Part shown: positions 8,366-17,260 of the stretch, piece by piece
Position numbering within the stretch: the first letter of the stretch is position 1
Layout of the letters: each line of letters begins with the position of its first letter
Assembly (NCBI GenBank): GCA_017538795.1
Contig: JAFYIE010000057.1
Coordinates: forward strand, 1-64,000
Direction: 5' to 3'
Source: Bacteroidales bacterium
GTDB lineage: Bacteria; Bacteroidota; Bacteroidia; Bacteroidales; F082
DNA length: 64,000 bases
The notes under the pieces: model-generated
What the model saw: the letters and a program-made list of their open reading frames with translations, nothing else
What the model was told of the DNA's origin: nothing
The model's database searches: none
Translations under genes and position numbers: made by a program

Positions 8366-9337
8366 ATGAAAAAACTATTAACAATCCTATTGATTGCATT
8401 GGCATTTGTGTCGTGCAAAAAGGAAAATTCCACAAATGAAAATGTTGATCCGCCTATCGTGATTGACAGTGTCCCGCTACCACAGTTGCACACGTTGTAT
8501 ATGAGAGATATTACGGACACTACAGCCAAATGTGTTTGTAAAGTTGACGATTGGGACTTAGGAGATATGAGATATTACGGCTGCTGCTGGAGCACTAAGC
8601 ATTATCCAACCATCAATGATAATAGTAATTTTGCGACCGTGATTGTTAGTGGTAAGTTTAGTGTATCGCTTACAAATTTAACACCAGGGACAACATATTA
8701 CGTCAGGGCATACGGTCAAAGTTTAGATGACATAGGGTATGGCAATGAGATTGAATTTGTGGCTGAAAACGAGGAGCCGCATCCAAATCCTTGGTCTCCG
8801 GATCCTATTGACGGGCATATTCCGTCGGAGGTTTTGCCAGATGCGATAGCCGACGAGGTTGGCCAGTATATGAATATTTATTCCGGCGAAAATCCTATGG
8901 TTATTGACAGTCTGTTTAATTCAAGTCCACACATTCTGATGCATGCGAGTTTTGGCGAGGCCACTGACTCTGTTTACCACGACTTCCGTTTCAAATTTAT
9001 AAGAAAAGACAACAACAAAGTTGATTTAATTGCATGGTTGTGGAATGATCAAATCGGCACTTATACTCCAGAGGCTGTCATAGATTTGAATATGATTGGC
9101 TCGGGTAATAATTTTACGGCATATTATCTTAAAGAAGATTTTTCGGAAGATGGTTATTTCAAAATGGCTAATATATTTAGCGGCACTTGGGACGAGGCAA
9201 ACTGTGCCGTGAATGATTTCAAAGTTGCTCAAATCATTGTTAAGTCGTATGAAAATCCGAATTTTCCGCCAGAGAATTCATATATCATAGTTGGCGATGA
9301 AGATGGCGTTTCGGAGTATTTCCCAATGCCTTATTAA
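8366..9337 (+). CDS. Hypothetical lipoprotein with fibronectin III-like domain
   Basis: A signal peptide with a lipobox ends in AFVSC (Cys17), so the product should be a lipoprotein. Residues about 45-130 form a fibronectin-like sandwich of the kind common in Bacteroidota surface lipoproteins, recognisable by the LTNLTPGTTYYVRAYG strand pair. The remaining 190 residues show no motif I can place. The protein is acidic and has an unusual CCW cluster near residue 75. No partner is evident; the next gene begins 5 bases after its stop. Confidence 0.75.
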   Translation: MKKLLTILLIALAFVSCKKENSTNENVDPPIVIDSVPLPQLHTLYMRDITDTTAKCVCKVDDWDLGDMRYYGCCWSTKHYPTINDNSNFATVIVSGKFSVSLTNLTPGTTYYVRAYGQSLDDIGYGNEIEFVAENEEPHPNPWSPDPIDGHIPSEVLPDAIADEVGQYMNIYSGENPMVIDSLFNSSPHILMHASFGEATDSVYHDFRFKFIRKDNNKVDLIAWLWNDQIGTYTPEAVIDLNMIGSGNNFTAYYLKEDFSEDGYFKMANIFSGTWDEANCAVNDFKVAQIIVKSYENPNFPPENSYIIVGDEDGVSEYFPMPY

Positions 9338-9341
9338 TGAT

Positions 9342-9752
9342 ATGGACTGGTTTAAAACCCAGATATTGAACGATAAACCCGTTGTCTTCGACCCGCTTCG
9401 GAGACAATGGGTTTCTTTAACTCCCGAAGAGCAGGTTCGCCAGAAAATGCTGCATTACCTCGTAGAGACACGGAAATTGCCAGCCGGACTTGTGGCGGTG
9501 GAGTATTCCATCAAGGTGAATAACCTTCCGAAGCGTGCCGATATTGTTGTTTTTAACAACCTCGGCGAGCCACAAATGATTGTGGAATGCAAAGCGGAAT
9601 CTGTGCCGATAACTGAAAAAGTTTTAGATCAGGCTATAAGATATTACTATGGCCTGAAAGTGAAATATCTCACGCTGACAAACGGGAAAACAATGTTTTG
9701 CTATAAAGTGACAGAGGGGGGGATAGAAGTTCTAACAGAGTTTCCGTTGTAG
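9342..9752 (+). CDS. Stand-alone type I restriction R N-terminal-like (HSDR_N_2) nuclease-fold protein
   Basis: This 136-residue protein has the PD-(D/E)xK core of the HSDR_N_2 family (PF13588): KRADIVVF with Asp67, then MIVECKAE with Glu82 and Lys84. No helicase, methylase or specificity gene lies nearby, so it is not a restriction system. Solitary copies of this family are common in Bacteroidota and their role is unknown. The longer frame from 9291 overlaps the lipoprotein gene and looks non-native; the ATG at 9342 gives MDWFKTQ. Confidence 0.78.
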   Translation: MDWFKTQILNDKPVVFDPLRRQWVSLTPEEQVRQKMLHYLVETRKLPAGLVAVEYSIKVNNLPKRADIVVFNNLGEPQMIVECKAESVPITEKVLDQAIRYYYGLKVKYLTLTNGKTMFCYKVTEGGIEVLTEFPL

Positions 9753-9753
9753 T

Positions 9754-9857
9754 TGTCATTTCGAGCGTAGTCGAGAAATCCTCTTTATTCTTTAAACTAT
9801 TAGATGGTTTCGTTAATCAAGGATTTCTCCATTCCGCTTCGCTCCAGTCGAAATGAC
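9754..9857. repeat. Pair of inverted GTCATTTCGA repeats
   Basis: The copy at 9754-9782 reads GTCATTTCGA, a small hairpin, then GAGAAATCC. A second, 37-bp copy lies inverted at 9821-9857. The inverted copy supplies the last codons of the PAP2 phosphatase gene. Related copies occur at 14183-14249, 38577-38611 and 50516-50551. Confidence 0.8.
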
Positions 9858-10394
9858 ATAATTGGTCAAGTATCCTATTCCGAAACCAAGCATCAATCCT
9901 AATGCCGCACCGCAGATTACGTCACCAGGGAAGTGCACTCCCATGTAAATTCTACTATAAGAAACCACAGCGGCCCAACTGAACATCAACCAACCGATTT
10001 TTTTGTAGTGCTGCCGCATCATCATGAAGATGAGCGACGCCAAAGCGAAGGTATTGGCGGCATGCGACGAGACGAAGCCGTACTGACCGCCGCAGCGTCC
10101 GTTCGGGAGATGCACCAGGTCTTGTATCAACGGGTCGTGACATGGCCTGAAACGATGAAAAACAGGCTTGAAAAAGTGAGCCGAGAGCTGGTCAGAGCAG
10201 GTGATAAGCACCGCCACGCCAAGAAGCACCCACAAACCCTTCCAGCGGTATTTGTAAAAAACAAGAAACACTAACACCGCATAAAACGGAATCCAACCCG
10301 TTTCCGACGAGATGAACGTCATCACAGGGTCGAGCCACCCAACGTGCAAGCCGTTGAGAAACAGAAAAAGCTTATGATCCCAATTATTTAACAT
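9813..10394 (-). CDS. PAP2-family membrane phosphatase
   Basis: This 193-residue membrane protein carries the three PAP2 acid-phosphatase motifs: a K-x6-RP type segment around FHRFRP near 75, SSHAANTF near 109, and YSRIYMGVHFPGDV near 148 with the catalytic His and Asp. Likely substrates are lipid pyrophosphates such as undecaprenyl pyrophosphate, or phosphatidyl phosphates. It is the last gene of the ricT-gldH-PBP1A-obgE operon, so a cell-wall lipid role is plausible. The C-terminal residues STGAKRNGEILD are encoded by the 9821-9857 palindromic repeat, so the protein tail has been replaced or extended by repeat sequence. Confidence 0.85.
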   Translation of the reverse strand: MLNNWDHKLFLFLNGLHVGWLDPVMTFISSETGWIPFYAVLVFLVFYKYRWKGLWVLLGVAVLITCSDQLSAHFFKPVFHRFRPCHDPLIQDLVHLPNGRCGGQYGFVSSHAANTFALASLIFMMMRQHYKKIGWLMFSWAAVVSYSRIYMGVHFPGDVICGAALGLMLGFGIGYLTNYVISTGAKRNGEILD

Positions 10395-10411
10395 AAGTTA
10401 CCAGTTTTTTG

Positions 10412-10447
10412 TTTAACTTCTCACTGCTAACTTCTAACTCCTAACTA
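10412..10447. repeat. Period-7 array supplying the obgE stop codon
   Basis: CTTCTAA/CTCCTAA heptamers on the plus strand (GTTAGAA type on the minus). The obgE stop TAG at 10441-10443 is part of the array. Confidence 0.65.
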
Positions 10448-11430
10448 AGTGAAAGCCAAATCAAATCCTTCAATTCTTTAATTCCTTCGCCGGTTGCCGA
10501 GCTGATAAACATGTGCGGCACCTTCTTAGGGAGATGTTTCTTGATGTCTTTCTTAGTGTCTTCGTCGATAAGATCGCACTTGCTGACCGCCAGAATTCTC
10601 TTCTTATCCAGCAATTCAGGATTATATTTCTTCAATTCGTTCAACAAAACATCGTACGCCTCCTTCACATCCGGACTGTCGGCTGCTACCAAGAACAAAA
10701 GTATCGAGTTTCGTTCAATATGTCTTAAGAATCTGATTCCCAGACCTTTACCTTCCGATGCGCCCTCAATGATTCCAGGGATGTCGGCCATGATGAACGA
10801 CTTGAAATCGTAATACGGCACTATGCCCAAGTTCGGCGTCAACGTGGTGAACGGATAGTCGGCAATCTCAGGTTTCGCTGCCGACACCACCGACAACAAT
10901 GTGGATTTTCCTGCGTTCGGGAATCCTACGAGACCTACATCTGCCAACAGTTTCAGCTCGATGATGATCCATCTCTCTTCCGCCGGCTCGCCTGGTTGCG
11001 AGAACTTTGGCGCCTGCAACGTAGCGGTTTTGAAGAAGGTGTTGCCTTTTCCGCCGCGTCCGCCTTTCATGATGGCTATCTCCTGTCCGTCTTCCGTTAC
11101 CTCGCCAAGAAGTTCATGCGTCTCCGCGTCGTATGCCATCGAGCCAAGAGGCACTTCTATAACAGCGTCGTTGCCTTGCGCGCCCGTCCTCTGGTTTGCG
11201 CCGCCCGACTCGCCGTCGCCGGCAAACAGATGCTTGGTGTAACGCAGATGCAGCAGCGTCCACAGCTGAGCGTTACCTTTCAAAATAACGTCGCCGCCCT
11301 TGCCACCGTCGCCGCCGTCAGGACCGCCTTTAGGCACATATTTCGCGCGGTTGAAATGCATAGCGCCGTTGCCGCCCTTGCCGGAACGACAGAATATCTT
11401 TACATAATCAACAAAATTTGAACTTGCCAT
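10441..11430 (-). CDS. obgE: GTPase Obg
   Basis: The protein has the glycine-rich Obg fold at residues 1-160 (GKGGNGAMHFNR, GGPDGGDGGKGGDV) followed by the GTPase domain with G1 GFPNAGKST near 170 and G3 DIPGIIEGA near 215. Obg acts in ribosome maturation and stress responses. The 329-residue length lacks the extra C-terminal domain of longer homologues, as is usual in this phylum. It lies 5 bases downstream of the PBP1A gene and its stop is provided by a heptamer repeat. Confidence 0.95.
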   Translation of the reverse strand: MASSNFVDYVKIFCRSGKGGNGAMHFNRAKYVPKGGPDGGDGGKGGDVILKGNAQLWTLLHLRYTKHLFAGDGESGGANQRTGAQGNDAVIEVPLGSMAYDAETHELLGEVTEDGQEIAIMKGGRGGKGNTFFKTATLQAPKFSQPGEPAEERWIIIELKLLADVGLVGFPNAGKSTLLSVVSAAKPEIADYPFTTLTPNLGIVPYYDFKSFIMADIPGIIEGASEGKGLGIRFLRHIERNSILLFLVAADSPDVKEAYDVLLNELKKYNPELLDKKRILAVSKCDLIDEDTKKDIKKHLPKKVPHMFISSATGEGIKELKDLIWLSLS

Positions 11431-11435
11431 AATCT

Positions 11436-13712
11436 TTAAAATTCGTCTTCTTCCTCTTCGTTTGTTGTCGGTGTCGTCACCGTGTTCTGCTCCTCCTCGT
11501 ATTTGTCGCAGTCGAAATCCAAGTCGACGTTTGCGACAGGTTTCGGGAAGTCGCCTCGGCTGACATGCAGCGTCGGGTCGGCGTACACCTTTTTCATATA
11601 TAAAGCCCAGATAGGCAACGCCATGTTCGAGCCTTGTCCGAGTGTTATCGTCTTGAAATGCACAGAGCGCTCTTCAGCACCCGTCCACACGCCCGTCGTC
11701 AGGTCAGGGGTGATGCCCATAAACCATCCGTCGCTCTGGTTCTGCGTGGTGCCGGTCTTGCCCGCGATAGGGTTGCGCAAACCGTATTTAAACCTCAGTC
11801 TGATGCCAGTGCCCTCATACACAACGCCTTTCATCAGCTCGATCATCTTGTATGCCGTCACGTCGTCCATGGCCTCACGTTTCTCGGCTTTGAAGGTCTC
11901 GATGACATTACCGTTCTTGTCTTCAATTTTTGTGATGAAAATCGGCTTCACGTAGACGCCTTTATTCGCGAAAGTGCTCATCGCGCCCACCATCTCGTAA
12001 AGCGAGATGTCGCACACGCCGAGGCAGATAGAAGGCACCGCCGGGATGTCGGACTTCACGCCCATCCTGCGCGCCATCTGGATGACGGCTTCGGGACCGA
12101 AACGTTTCATCAGGTATGCCGAGATGCGGTTGTTGGAATGCGCCAACGCCCATCTCAAAGTGACTTCTTCGCCGAATTTGTTCTTGCCCGAATCCTTTGG
12201 CTCCCAGAACTTTCCGTCAGGAAGCTGGATGCTGTAGCTGATGTTCGGCACCTTGGTACACGGCGTGTATTCGCCTTCCTGCATCGCCAGAGAATAGAGG
12301 AACGGCTTGAACGTCGAGCCGACCTGTCGCTTGGCCTGCGTCACGTGGTCGTATTGGAAGAAACGGTACTCGTTGCCGCCGACGTAAGCTCTCACGTAGC
12401 CTGTGCCGGTCTCCACCGACATTAGCGCCGACTGCAGGAAATATTTGTAGTAACGAATCGAGTCCATCGGGGTGAAGACGGTGTCGATAGGGCCGTCCCA
12501 CGAGAACACCGTCATCGGGATAGGGGTGTTGAAGTTGGCGATGATGGAATCCATGCTGTAGCCAGCTTTCCTCAGCAAACGATAGCGTTCCGAACGTTTC
12601 ATCGACAGCGTCATGAGGTTCTCCACGTCTTCCTCCGTCGGCAAAACGAAAGGTGCCTTCGGGTCGTCTTCCCAGTGACGGTAAAACGCTGGCTGCAGGT
12701 CTAAAGCGAGATGTTCGCGCACAGCCTCCTCAGCATATTGCTGCATCCTCGAGTCGATGGTGGTGTAGATGCGCAGACCGTCTTTGTAGATGTTGTAAGG
12801 AGTCCCGTCGGGTTTGAAATGCGTCTTCGCCCAGTCGTGCATCATGCCTCTTAAGAACTCACGGAAATATGTGGCATGTCCCGCTCTGTGGTCGAGCACG
12901 CCGAAATGCGACATGTCGATAGGAATCTGCGAGATGGAGTCGTATTGCTGCGAAGTGATGAAACCATTGGTCTCCATGCGTTTAAGCACGATGTTACGTC
13001 GAGTCAACGCGCTCTTGGGGTTACGTTTCGGACTGAATTTCGTCGGCGCGTTGACGACGCCGGCAAGCAACGCAGCCTCTTCTATGGTGAGTTCGTCAGG
13101 CTCTTTGCTGAAGAACGTTTCCGCCGCCTTTTTGATACCGTAGGCGTTATGCCCGAAAAACACGGTGTTGAGATACATCGCGATGATTTCGTCCTTCGAA
13201 TAGTTGTATTCGAGCTTCGTCGCCGTCACCCATTCCTGGAACTTTCGTATCACGAGCTTCGCCTTGCTGAGGTTTTCCCCGCGAGGGAAGAGGTTCTTGG
13301 CAAGCTGTTGCGTGATGGTGCTGCCGCCGCCCTGGTCGCTGTTGCCGGTCATCACACCCTTCGCCACCCTGAAAAGAGCGCGCTTGTCGATGCCGCTGTG
13401 CTCGTAAAATCTCACGTCCTCAATGGCGATGAGCGCGTTTATCAGGTAAGGGGAGATGTCGCTATAGCTTACGTTGGAACGGTTTTCGATATAATAAGTG
13501 CCGAGAATCTTGCCGTCGGCCGAGATAATCTCAGTGGCGAGGTTCGTCTCAGGATTTTCAAGCTCCTCGAAGGTAGGCATATCGCCAAACCATTCGTGAA
13601 CGATGCCATGGAAAAGCAGGAAAACAGATAGACCAAACAAGACAAAAAACGTCCACAGGACTATCAGATAGACCTTGACATCTTTTTTCTTGGATTTTCT
13701 CTTTTTAGCCAT
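11436..13712 (-). CDS. Bifunctional penicillin-binding protein 1A (GT51 transglycosylase and transpeptidase)
   Basis: One membrane segment lies at about 14-36. The GT51 domain carries EDVRFYEHSGID near 95 and GGSTITQQLAKNLF near 130. The transpeptidase has the SxxK motif in GSTFKPFL near 465, SNN in AHSNNRISAY near 530 and KTGTTQ near 650. The protein polymerises and cross-links peptidoglycan in the periplasm. It starts 3 bases after gldH in a minus-strand operon. The C-terminal tail is acidic and low-complexity (EEEQNTVTTPTTNEEEEDEF), a common feature in this phylum. Confidence 0.94.
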   Translation of the reverse strand: MAKKRKSKKKDVKVYLIVLWTFFVLFGLSVFLLFHGIVHEWFGDMPTFEELENPETNLATEIISADGKILGTYYIENRSNVSYSDISPYLINALIAIEDVRFYEHSGIDKRALFRVAKGVMTGNSDQGGGSTITQQLAKNLFPRGENLSKAKLVIRKFQEWVTATKLEYNYSKDEIIAMYLNTVFFGHNAYGIKKAAETFFSKEPDELTIEEAALLAGVVNAPTKFSPKRNPKSALTRRNIVLKRMETNGFITSQQYDSISQIPIDMSHFGVLDHRAGHATYFREFLRGMMHDWAKTHFKPDGTPYNIYKDGLRIYTTIDSRMQQYAEEAVREHLALDLQPAFYRHWEDDPKAPFVLPTEEDVENLMTLSMKRSERYRLLRKAGYSMDSIIANFNTPIPMTVFSWDGPIDTVFTPMDSIRYYKYFLQSALMSVETGTGYVRAYVGGNEYRFFQYDHVTQAKRQVGSTFKPFLYSLAMQEGEYTPCTKVPNISYSIQLPDGKFWEPKDSGKNKFGEEVTLRWALAHSNNRISAYLMKRFGPEAVIQMARRMGVKSDIPAVPSICLGVCDISLYEMVGAMSTFANKGVYVKPIFITKIEDKNGNVIETFKAEKREAMDDVTAYKMIELMKGVVYEGTGIRLRFKYGLRNPIAGKTGTTQNQSDGWFMGITPDLTTGVWTGAEERSVHFKTITLGQGSNMALPIWALYMKKVYADPTLHVSRGDFPKPVANVDLDFDCDKYEEEQNTVTTPTTNEEEEDEF

Positions 13713-13715
13713 AAC

Positions 13716-14171
13716 TTATTGTATTTCAAAGCGGATGCCGATGTCGGCTATGCCTTTTAACTCATTGTCGCGCATCGCTTGTTCTATTTCAAAATGATAA
13801 TTGCCCTTTAACGGAAAACGCAGCGACGGGTTCAGCAAAACCTTCGCCGAGCGCATGGTGCCGCTGCCTTTGCCCATCCATTGCCCGTTGGGATACGCCA
13901 AAGTGCACTCGATGGTGTCGTGCGTGACGTTGCCGTTCGGGAAGGTGGTGTGCATGAAGACGTATAAATTGCTGTAACGATAGTTTTCCAAATGTCTGAT
14001 GTTCAGATAGAAAGCGTAGTTTGCCAAGGTATCGTCGACAGTCACGTCGAAATAAGGGACGTTCTCGTTGTCCCACCTCGCCTCCGGAATGACGACGCTC
14101 TCGTCGTACAGCTTATCGTTGCCGCACGAGAACATCAATAGAGTAATTACTATAACTATATATTTCTTCAT
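13716..14171 (-). CDS. gldH: Gliding motility lipoprotein GldH
   Basis: This is a 151-residue lipoprotein with the lipobox LLMFSC (Cys16) and the GldH pattern of a central PNGxVTHDTIECTLA strand and a WMGKGSGTM turn. GldH was defined in gliding Flavobacteria, but homologues occur throughout non-gliding Bacteroidales, where the function is unclear. The order ricT-gldH-PBP1A supports the call. The presence of T9SS cargo elsewhere in the window is consistent with, but does not prove, a secretion role. Confidence 0.85.
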   Translation of the reverse strand: MKKYIVIVITLLMFSCGNDKLYDESVVIPEARWDNENVPYFDVTVDDTLANYAFYLNIRHLENYRYSNLYVFMHTTFPNGNVTHDTIECTLAYPNGQWMGKGSGTMRSAKVLLNPSLRFPLKGNYHFEIEQAMRDNELKGIADIGIRFEIQ

Positions 14172-14182
14172 ATTTTAATGAG

Positions 14183-14249
14183 TTTCCTCGCACTTCGTGC
14201 TCGGAATGACAACGACTGTCATTCCGAACCCCGAAGGGGTGAGGAACCT
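14183..14249. repeat. Inverted pair of GTCATTCCGA repeats after ricT
   Basis: Two copies of the GTCATTCCGA...GAGGAACC element lie head to head, one ending at 14210 and the other beginning at 14218. Each has a small internal hairpin (GCACTTCGTGC; ACCCCGAAGGGGT). The ricT stop codon falls at the outer edge of the second copy (TAGGTTCCTC on the minus strand). Confidence 0.8.
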
Positions 14250-15549
14250 ATTCCAGTTTCGACAAATCCGCTGGTTTTCCTTCCTCGCCGTAGTCGTTGT
14301 TCTTCTGTTCCTTGATGAACGCGAAGTCTTCGAGCTGCTCAGGGAAGACGCCTTTTTTATTATCCTCGATGATCTGTTTCACCTTCTCCGCCGGAATCGC
14401 CATCATGTTGTTGCGGTCGAACGGGTAGGAATACCACATCAAACCTTTGAAGATGTCGATTTTCTGGTAAATTCCGTCGCCTTTCTTGGTCTTTAACACT
14501 ATGCGGTTGTCGGGGAAATTCTTCAGTGCGTCGACGTAGGCGTCGTACTCGTAGTTGAGGCAGCATTTCAGCTTTCCGCACTGTCCCGCGAGCTTCTGCG
14601 GGTTCGGTGAGAGCTGCTGCACTCTCGCAACGTTGGTTGTAACAGACTGAAAATCAGTGATCCACGAAGCGCAGCAAAGCTCGCGGCCGCATGAGCCTAT
14701 GCCTCCGAGTTTTGCCGACTCCTGCCGGAACCCGATCTGTCGCATCTCCACACGAACATGAAATTCTTCAGCGAGTTTCTTGATCAACTCACGGAAGTCG
14801 ACACGTCCGTCGGCGGTGTAATAGAAGATAGCCTTCGTTCTATCGCCTTGATACTCAATATCGTTAAGCTTCATCTCAAGCTTCAGGCTCGACGCTATCT
14901 CACGGCTGCGATACAAGGTGTGCTCCTCCTGACGTATGGCCTCGAGAAACTTCTCCACGTCGTTGAGGCGCGCGCGACGGTAAATTTTCTTCAGCTCCGC
15001 CACCGGCGTGTTGTTCTTCTTGCGCTTGCGTTGCTTCTCGATGAGCTCGCCCACCATTGTCACGATACCGATGTCGTGTCCGATGGCTGTCTCCACCGCA
15101 ACAAGCTCTCCCTCAAGGAGATGCATCTCCGAAGGATAGCTGTAGAAGTCTTTTCGGTCGTTCTTGAAACGCACCTCGGCAACGAGAAGCTCGCCTTCTT
15201 TCGGTGTCTCGTTTTCATAGTCCTTGAGCCAGTTGAAGCTGTCGAGCTTGCACTGTCCATGGCGCAAAACGTTGCTTCCGAACTCGTATTTGTCGGCTTT
15301 TATGCGGCATCCGCGGTGAAAATCGTTGGTCTGCGTCTTCTTCATGTCGTCGTGCAACGGCCATGTCGCCTTAAACTCCTCGCCCTCGTCCTGCTTGTTC
15401 ACCAAGTTATCCTCCTGATCCTCGTCCTTCATGTTGAATTTCTGAGGCGCCGATTTCAGCAGACTGTCAACATCTTCAGTCGTTTCCGTTATATTTTCTT
15501 CAAGAATCTCTTCTTCGTTAATATCTTTTTCCAAATCTTTCTCTTCCAT
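14248..15549 (-). CDS. ricT: PSP1/RicT family protein
   Basis: The C-terminal PSP1 domain carries the cysteine pattern SCGRELCC near residue 285 and GQCGKLKCC near 320, as in RicT/YaaT, a subunit of an Fe-S containing complex that in Bacillus affects RNase Y and competence. An acidic, low-complexity N-terminus (residues 1-60) precedes it. The frame extends to a TTG at 15567, but the ATG at 15549 (MEEKDLEKD) is preferred and lies about 28 bases below a TATCTTTG box (CAAAGATA at 15581-15588). It heads the five-gene operon that runs to the PAP2 gene. Confidence 0.88.
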   Translation of the reverse strand: MEEKDLEKDINEEEILEENITETTEDVDSLLKSAPQKFNMKDEDQEDNLVNKQDEGEEFKATWPLHDDMKKTQTNDFHRGCRIKADKYEFGSNVLRHGQCKLDSFNWLKDYENETPKEGELLVAEVRFKNDRKDFYSYPSEMHLLEGELVAVETAIGHDIGIVTMVGELIEKQRKRKKNNTPVAELKKIYRRARLNDVEKFLEAIRQEEHTLYRSREIASSLKLEMKLNDIEYQGDRTKAIFYYTADGRVDFRELIKKLAEEFHVRVEMRQIGFRQESAKLGGIGSCGRELCCASWITDFQSVTTNVARVQQLSPNPQKLAGQCGKLKCCLNYEYDAYVDALKNFPDNRIVLKTKKGDGIYQKIDIFKGLMWYSYPFDRNNMMAIPAEKVKQIIEDNKKGVFPEQLEDFAFIKEQKNNDYGEEGKPADLSKLE

Positions 15550-15620
15550 AAAAACAAAATTATCCAATGTAAATAACTTGCAAAGATAGTGAAAATTATA
15601 TTACGAACCTTTATTTTTTG

Positions 15621-15628
15621 TAATTTTG
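15621..15628 (+). promoter_or_regulatory. -7 box TAATTTTG four bases before the MATE start
   Basis: Only CGGA separates the box from the ATG at 15633, which would make the transcript essentially leaderless if that start is used. Confidence 0.55.
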
Positions 15629-15632
15629 CGGA

Positions 15633-17024
15633 ATGAAGCATATTTTTGGTTCGACAAGGGAAGAAGACGAGCAGCAACGACAGGAGCGTTTTGTTATGAT
15701 GACGGAAAGTCCTGTGCGTCAGCTTGTTATGAAGATGGCAGTGCCTACTATCGTCTCCATGATGGTGACGGCGTTGTACAACATCGTCGACGCTTTTTTC
15801 GTCGGACATATCAGCACCGAGGCGACGGCGGGCGTGGGAGTGTCGTTTGCTTACATGACTTTCATCAACGCCATCGGGTTTTTCTTCGGTCACGGCTCGG
15901 GAAACTTCATCTCCACTGCCCTTGGCGCTAAGAAATATGGCGAAGCTGAGAAAATGGCCGCCACCGGCTTCATCTCGTCGATGGCTTTGGGCGTTATGGC
16001 TGCTGTTTTCGGACTTTTCTTCCTTTCGCCGCTTTCGCGAATGATGGGCGCTACGCCCGACATCCTTGAGTCGGCCAACGACTACCTGCTTTTCATCCTC
16101 ATCGGGACGCCTTTCATGATGTCGTCGCTGACCCTTAACAATCAGCTGCGTTTGCAGGGCAACGCGCGTTATGCGATGGTCGGAATCTCAACAGGCGCGG
16201 TGCTCAACATCTTCCTCGACGCCTTGTTTATCTACGTCCTCGATATGGGTGTTACGGGCGCTTCGCTGGCGACGTGCATCAGCCAGATGATTGGCTGGTT
16301 CGTGCTTTTGCTTGGCACCGAACGTAGTGGCAACGTGCATATCCGTTTCATGAATTTCAACCCGTCGTGGCAGAGTTATAAAGACATCTTCAAAGGCGGC
16401 AACCCGTCGCTGTGCCGGCATGTCTTCGTCTGTGTCAGCACCATCATGCTCAACCGTTACGCCGCCTATTACGCTGACCCTGGCACTGAAGCGAGCGCCA
16501 TTGCGGCCTTCGCCATCGTCGCCCGTGTGATGATGTTCGCGTTCTCGATAATCCTCGGAATAGGGCAGGGGTTCCAGCCTGTGTGCGGCTTCAACTATGG
16601 CGCCGGGCTTCACGAAAGGGTGCGCAAATCATTTATTTTCACGACGATGCTTTCCACTATCGTGTTGATAGTCATATCGATAGCGTTTTCGATATTCGCT
16701 CCCGACATCATCCGAATCTTCCGCAGCGAAGACGCCGAACTCATTGAAATAGGCGCCGTGGTGATGCGGTGGCAGTGCCTGTCGTTCCCTCTCATCGGGG
16801 TGAGCACCGTTACCAACATGATGTATCAAACTACACGTAAAACGTTGATAGCCACAGTGTTATCTATGGGACGCCAAGGCATTTTCTTCATCCCTACCAT
16901 CATGATTTTGCCTCATTTCATCGGTCTTCAAGGTGTCGAGATGACGCAAGCCGTCGCCGATGCCCTGACTTTTTTGTTGGCGTTGCCGTTCGCGGTGAAA
17001 GAGACTTTAGACGTTAGACGTTAG
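15633..17024 (+). CDS. MATE family efflux transporter
   Basis: This is a 463-residue membrane protein with about twelve hydrophobic segments in two homologous halves and the MATE hallmark MAVPTIVSMMVTALYNIVDAF (split here: VPTIVSMM, YNIVDAFFVG) at the first helix. Such transporters export drugs or metabolites with Na+ or H+. The N-terminal 21 residues before MMTESPVRQL are unusual for the family, so the ATG at 15696 is a possible alternative start. The last codons (ETLDVRR) and stop lie in a period-7 repeat array. Confidence 0.9.
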   Translation: MKHIFGSTREEDEQQRQERFVMMTESPVRQLVMKMAVPTIVSMMVTALYNIVDAFFVGHISTEATAGVGVSFAYMTFINAIGFFFGHGSGNFISTALGAKKYGEAEKMAATGFISSMALGVMAAVFGLFFLSPLSRMMGATPDILESANDYLLFILIGTPFMMSSLTLNNQLRLQGNARYAMVGISTGAVLNIFLDALFIYVLDMGVTGASLATCISQMIGWFVLLLGTERSGNVHIRFMNFNPSWQSYKDIFKGGNPSLCRHVFVCVSTIMLNRYAAYYADPGTEASAIAAFAIVARVMMFAFSIILGIGQGFQPVCGFNYGAGLHERVRKSFIFTTMLSTIVLIVISIAFSIFAPDIIRIFRSEDAELIEIGAVVMRWQCLSFPLIGVSTVTNMMYQTTRKTLIATVLSMGRQGIFFIPTIMILPHFIGLQGVEMTQAVADALTFLLALPFAVKETLDVRR

Positions 17025-17054
17025 TCTTTAGTCTTTAGTCATTAGAAGTTAGCT
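17009..17054. repeat. Period-7 array at the end of the MATE gene
   Basis: Units of the form GTTAGAC, TTTAGTC and ATTAGAA follow each other. The MATE stop codon TAG lies inside. Confidence 0.7.
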
Positions 17055-17130
17055 TTTGGGAAAGAAAGGCTTTATTAATATAAGGTGTGAGATTTTTTTG
17101 TAAACCGGCTGCGTGTATTAAAATTTTTTG

Positions 17131-17138
17131 TATCTTTG
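17131..17138 (+). promoter_or_regulatory. -7 box TATCTTTG for ncRNA-1
   Basis: It is preceded by GGCTGCGTGTAT at 17107-17118. A nearly identical GGCTGCATGTAT stands at the same distance before the three-hairpin RNA promoter at 30766, so the two promoters look related. Confidence 0.6.
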
Positions 17139-17141
17139 CAA

Positions 17142-17260
17142 TGGTTTTGCAACCATCCTGTGGCGACTAAACATAACCACTTGATGCGTAGGCCGGATGC
17201 AGTACAAACCTGTTCCGGTTCATCAAAATGATATACGGGTGAGAAATCACCCGTTTTTTA
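17142..17260 (+). ncRNA. Putative structured small RNA 1, convergent with the nuclease-like gene
   Basis: This region follows its own -7 box and has no ORF of useful length. It can fold into a 5' hairpin ATGGTT/AACCAT (17141-17156), a central stem TTGATG (17181-17186) with CATCAA (17221-17226) closing an inner CCGG/CCGG helix, and a terminator ACGGGTGA-GAAA-TCACCCGT (17235-17254) followed by six T. The terminator overlaps the last codons of the minus-strand gene at 17247. I do not recognise the RNA family. Confidence 0.6.

Noticed and set aside
9342..9752. Restriction-modification system
   Set aside because: Only a lone HSDR_N-like domain is present; no methylase, specificity or helicase partner lies near.
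17142..17260. Known riboswitch or 6S RNA
   Set aside because: No matching consensus was recognised, and no gene lies downstream on the same strand within reach of the terminator.
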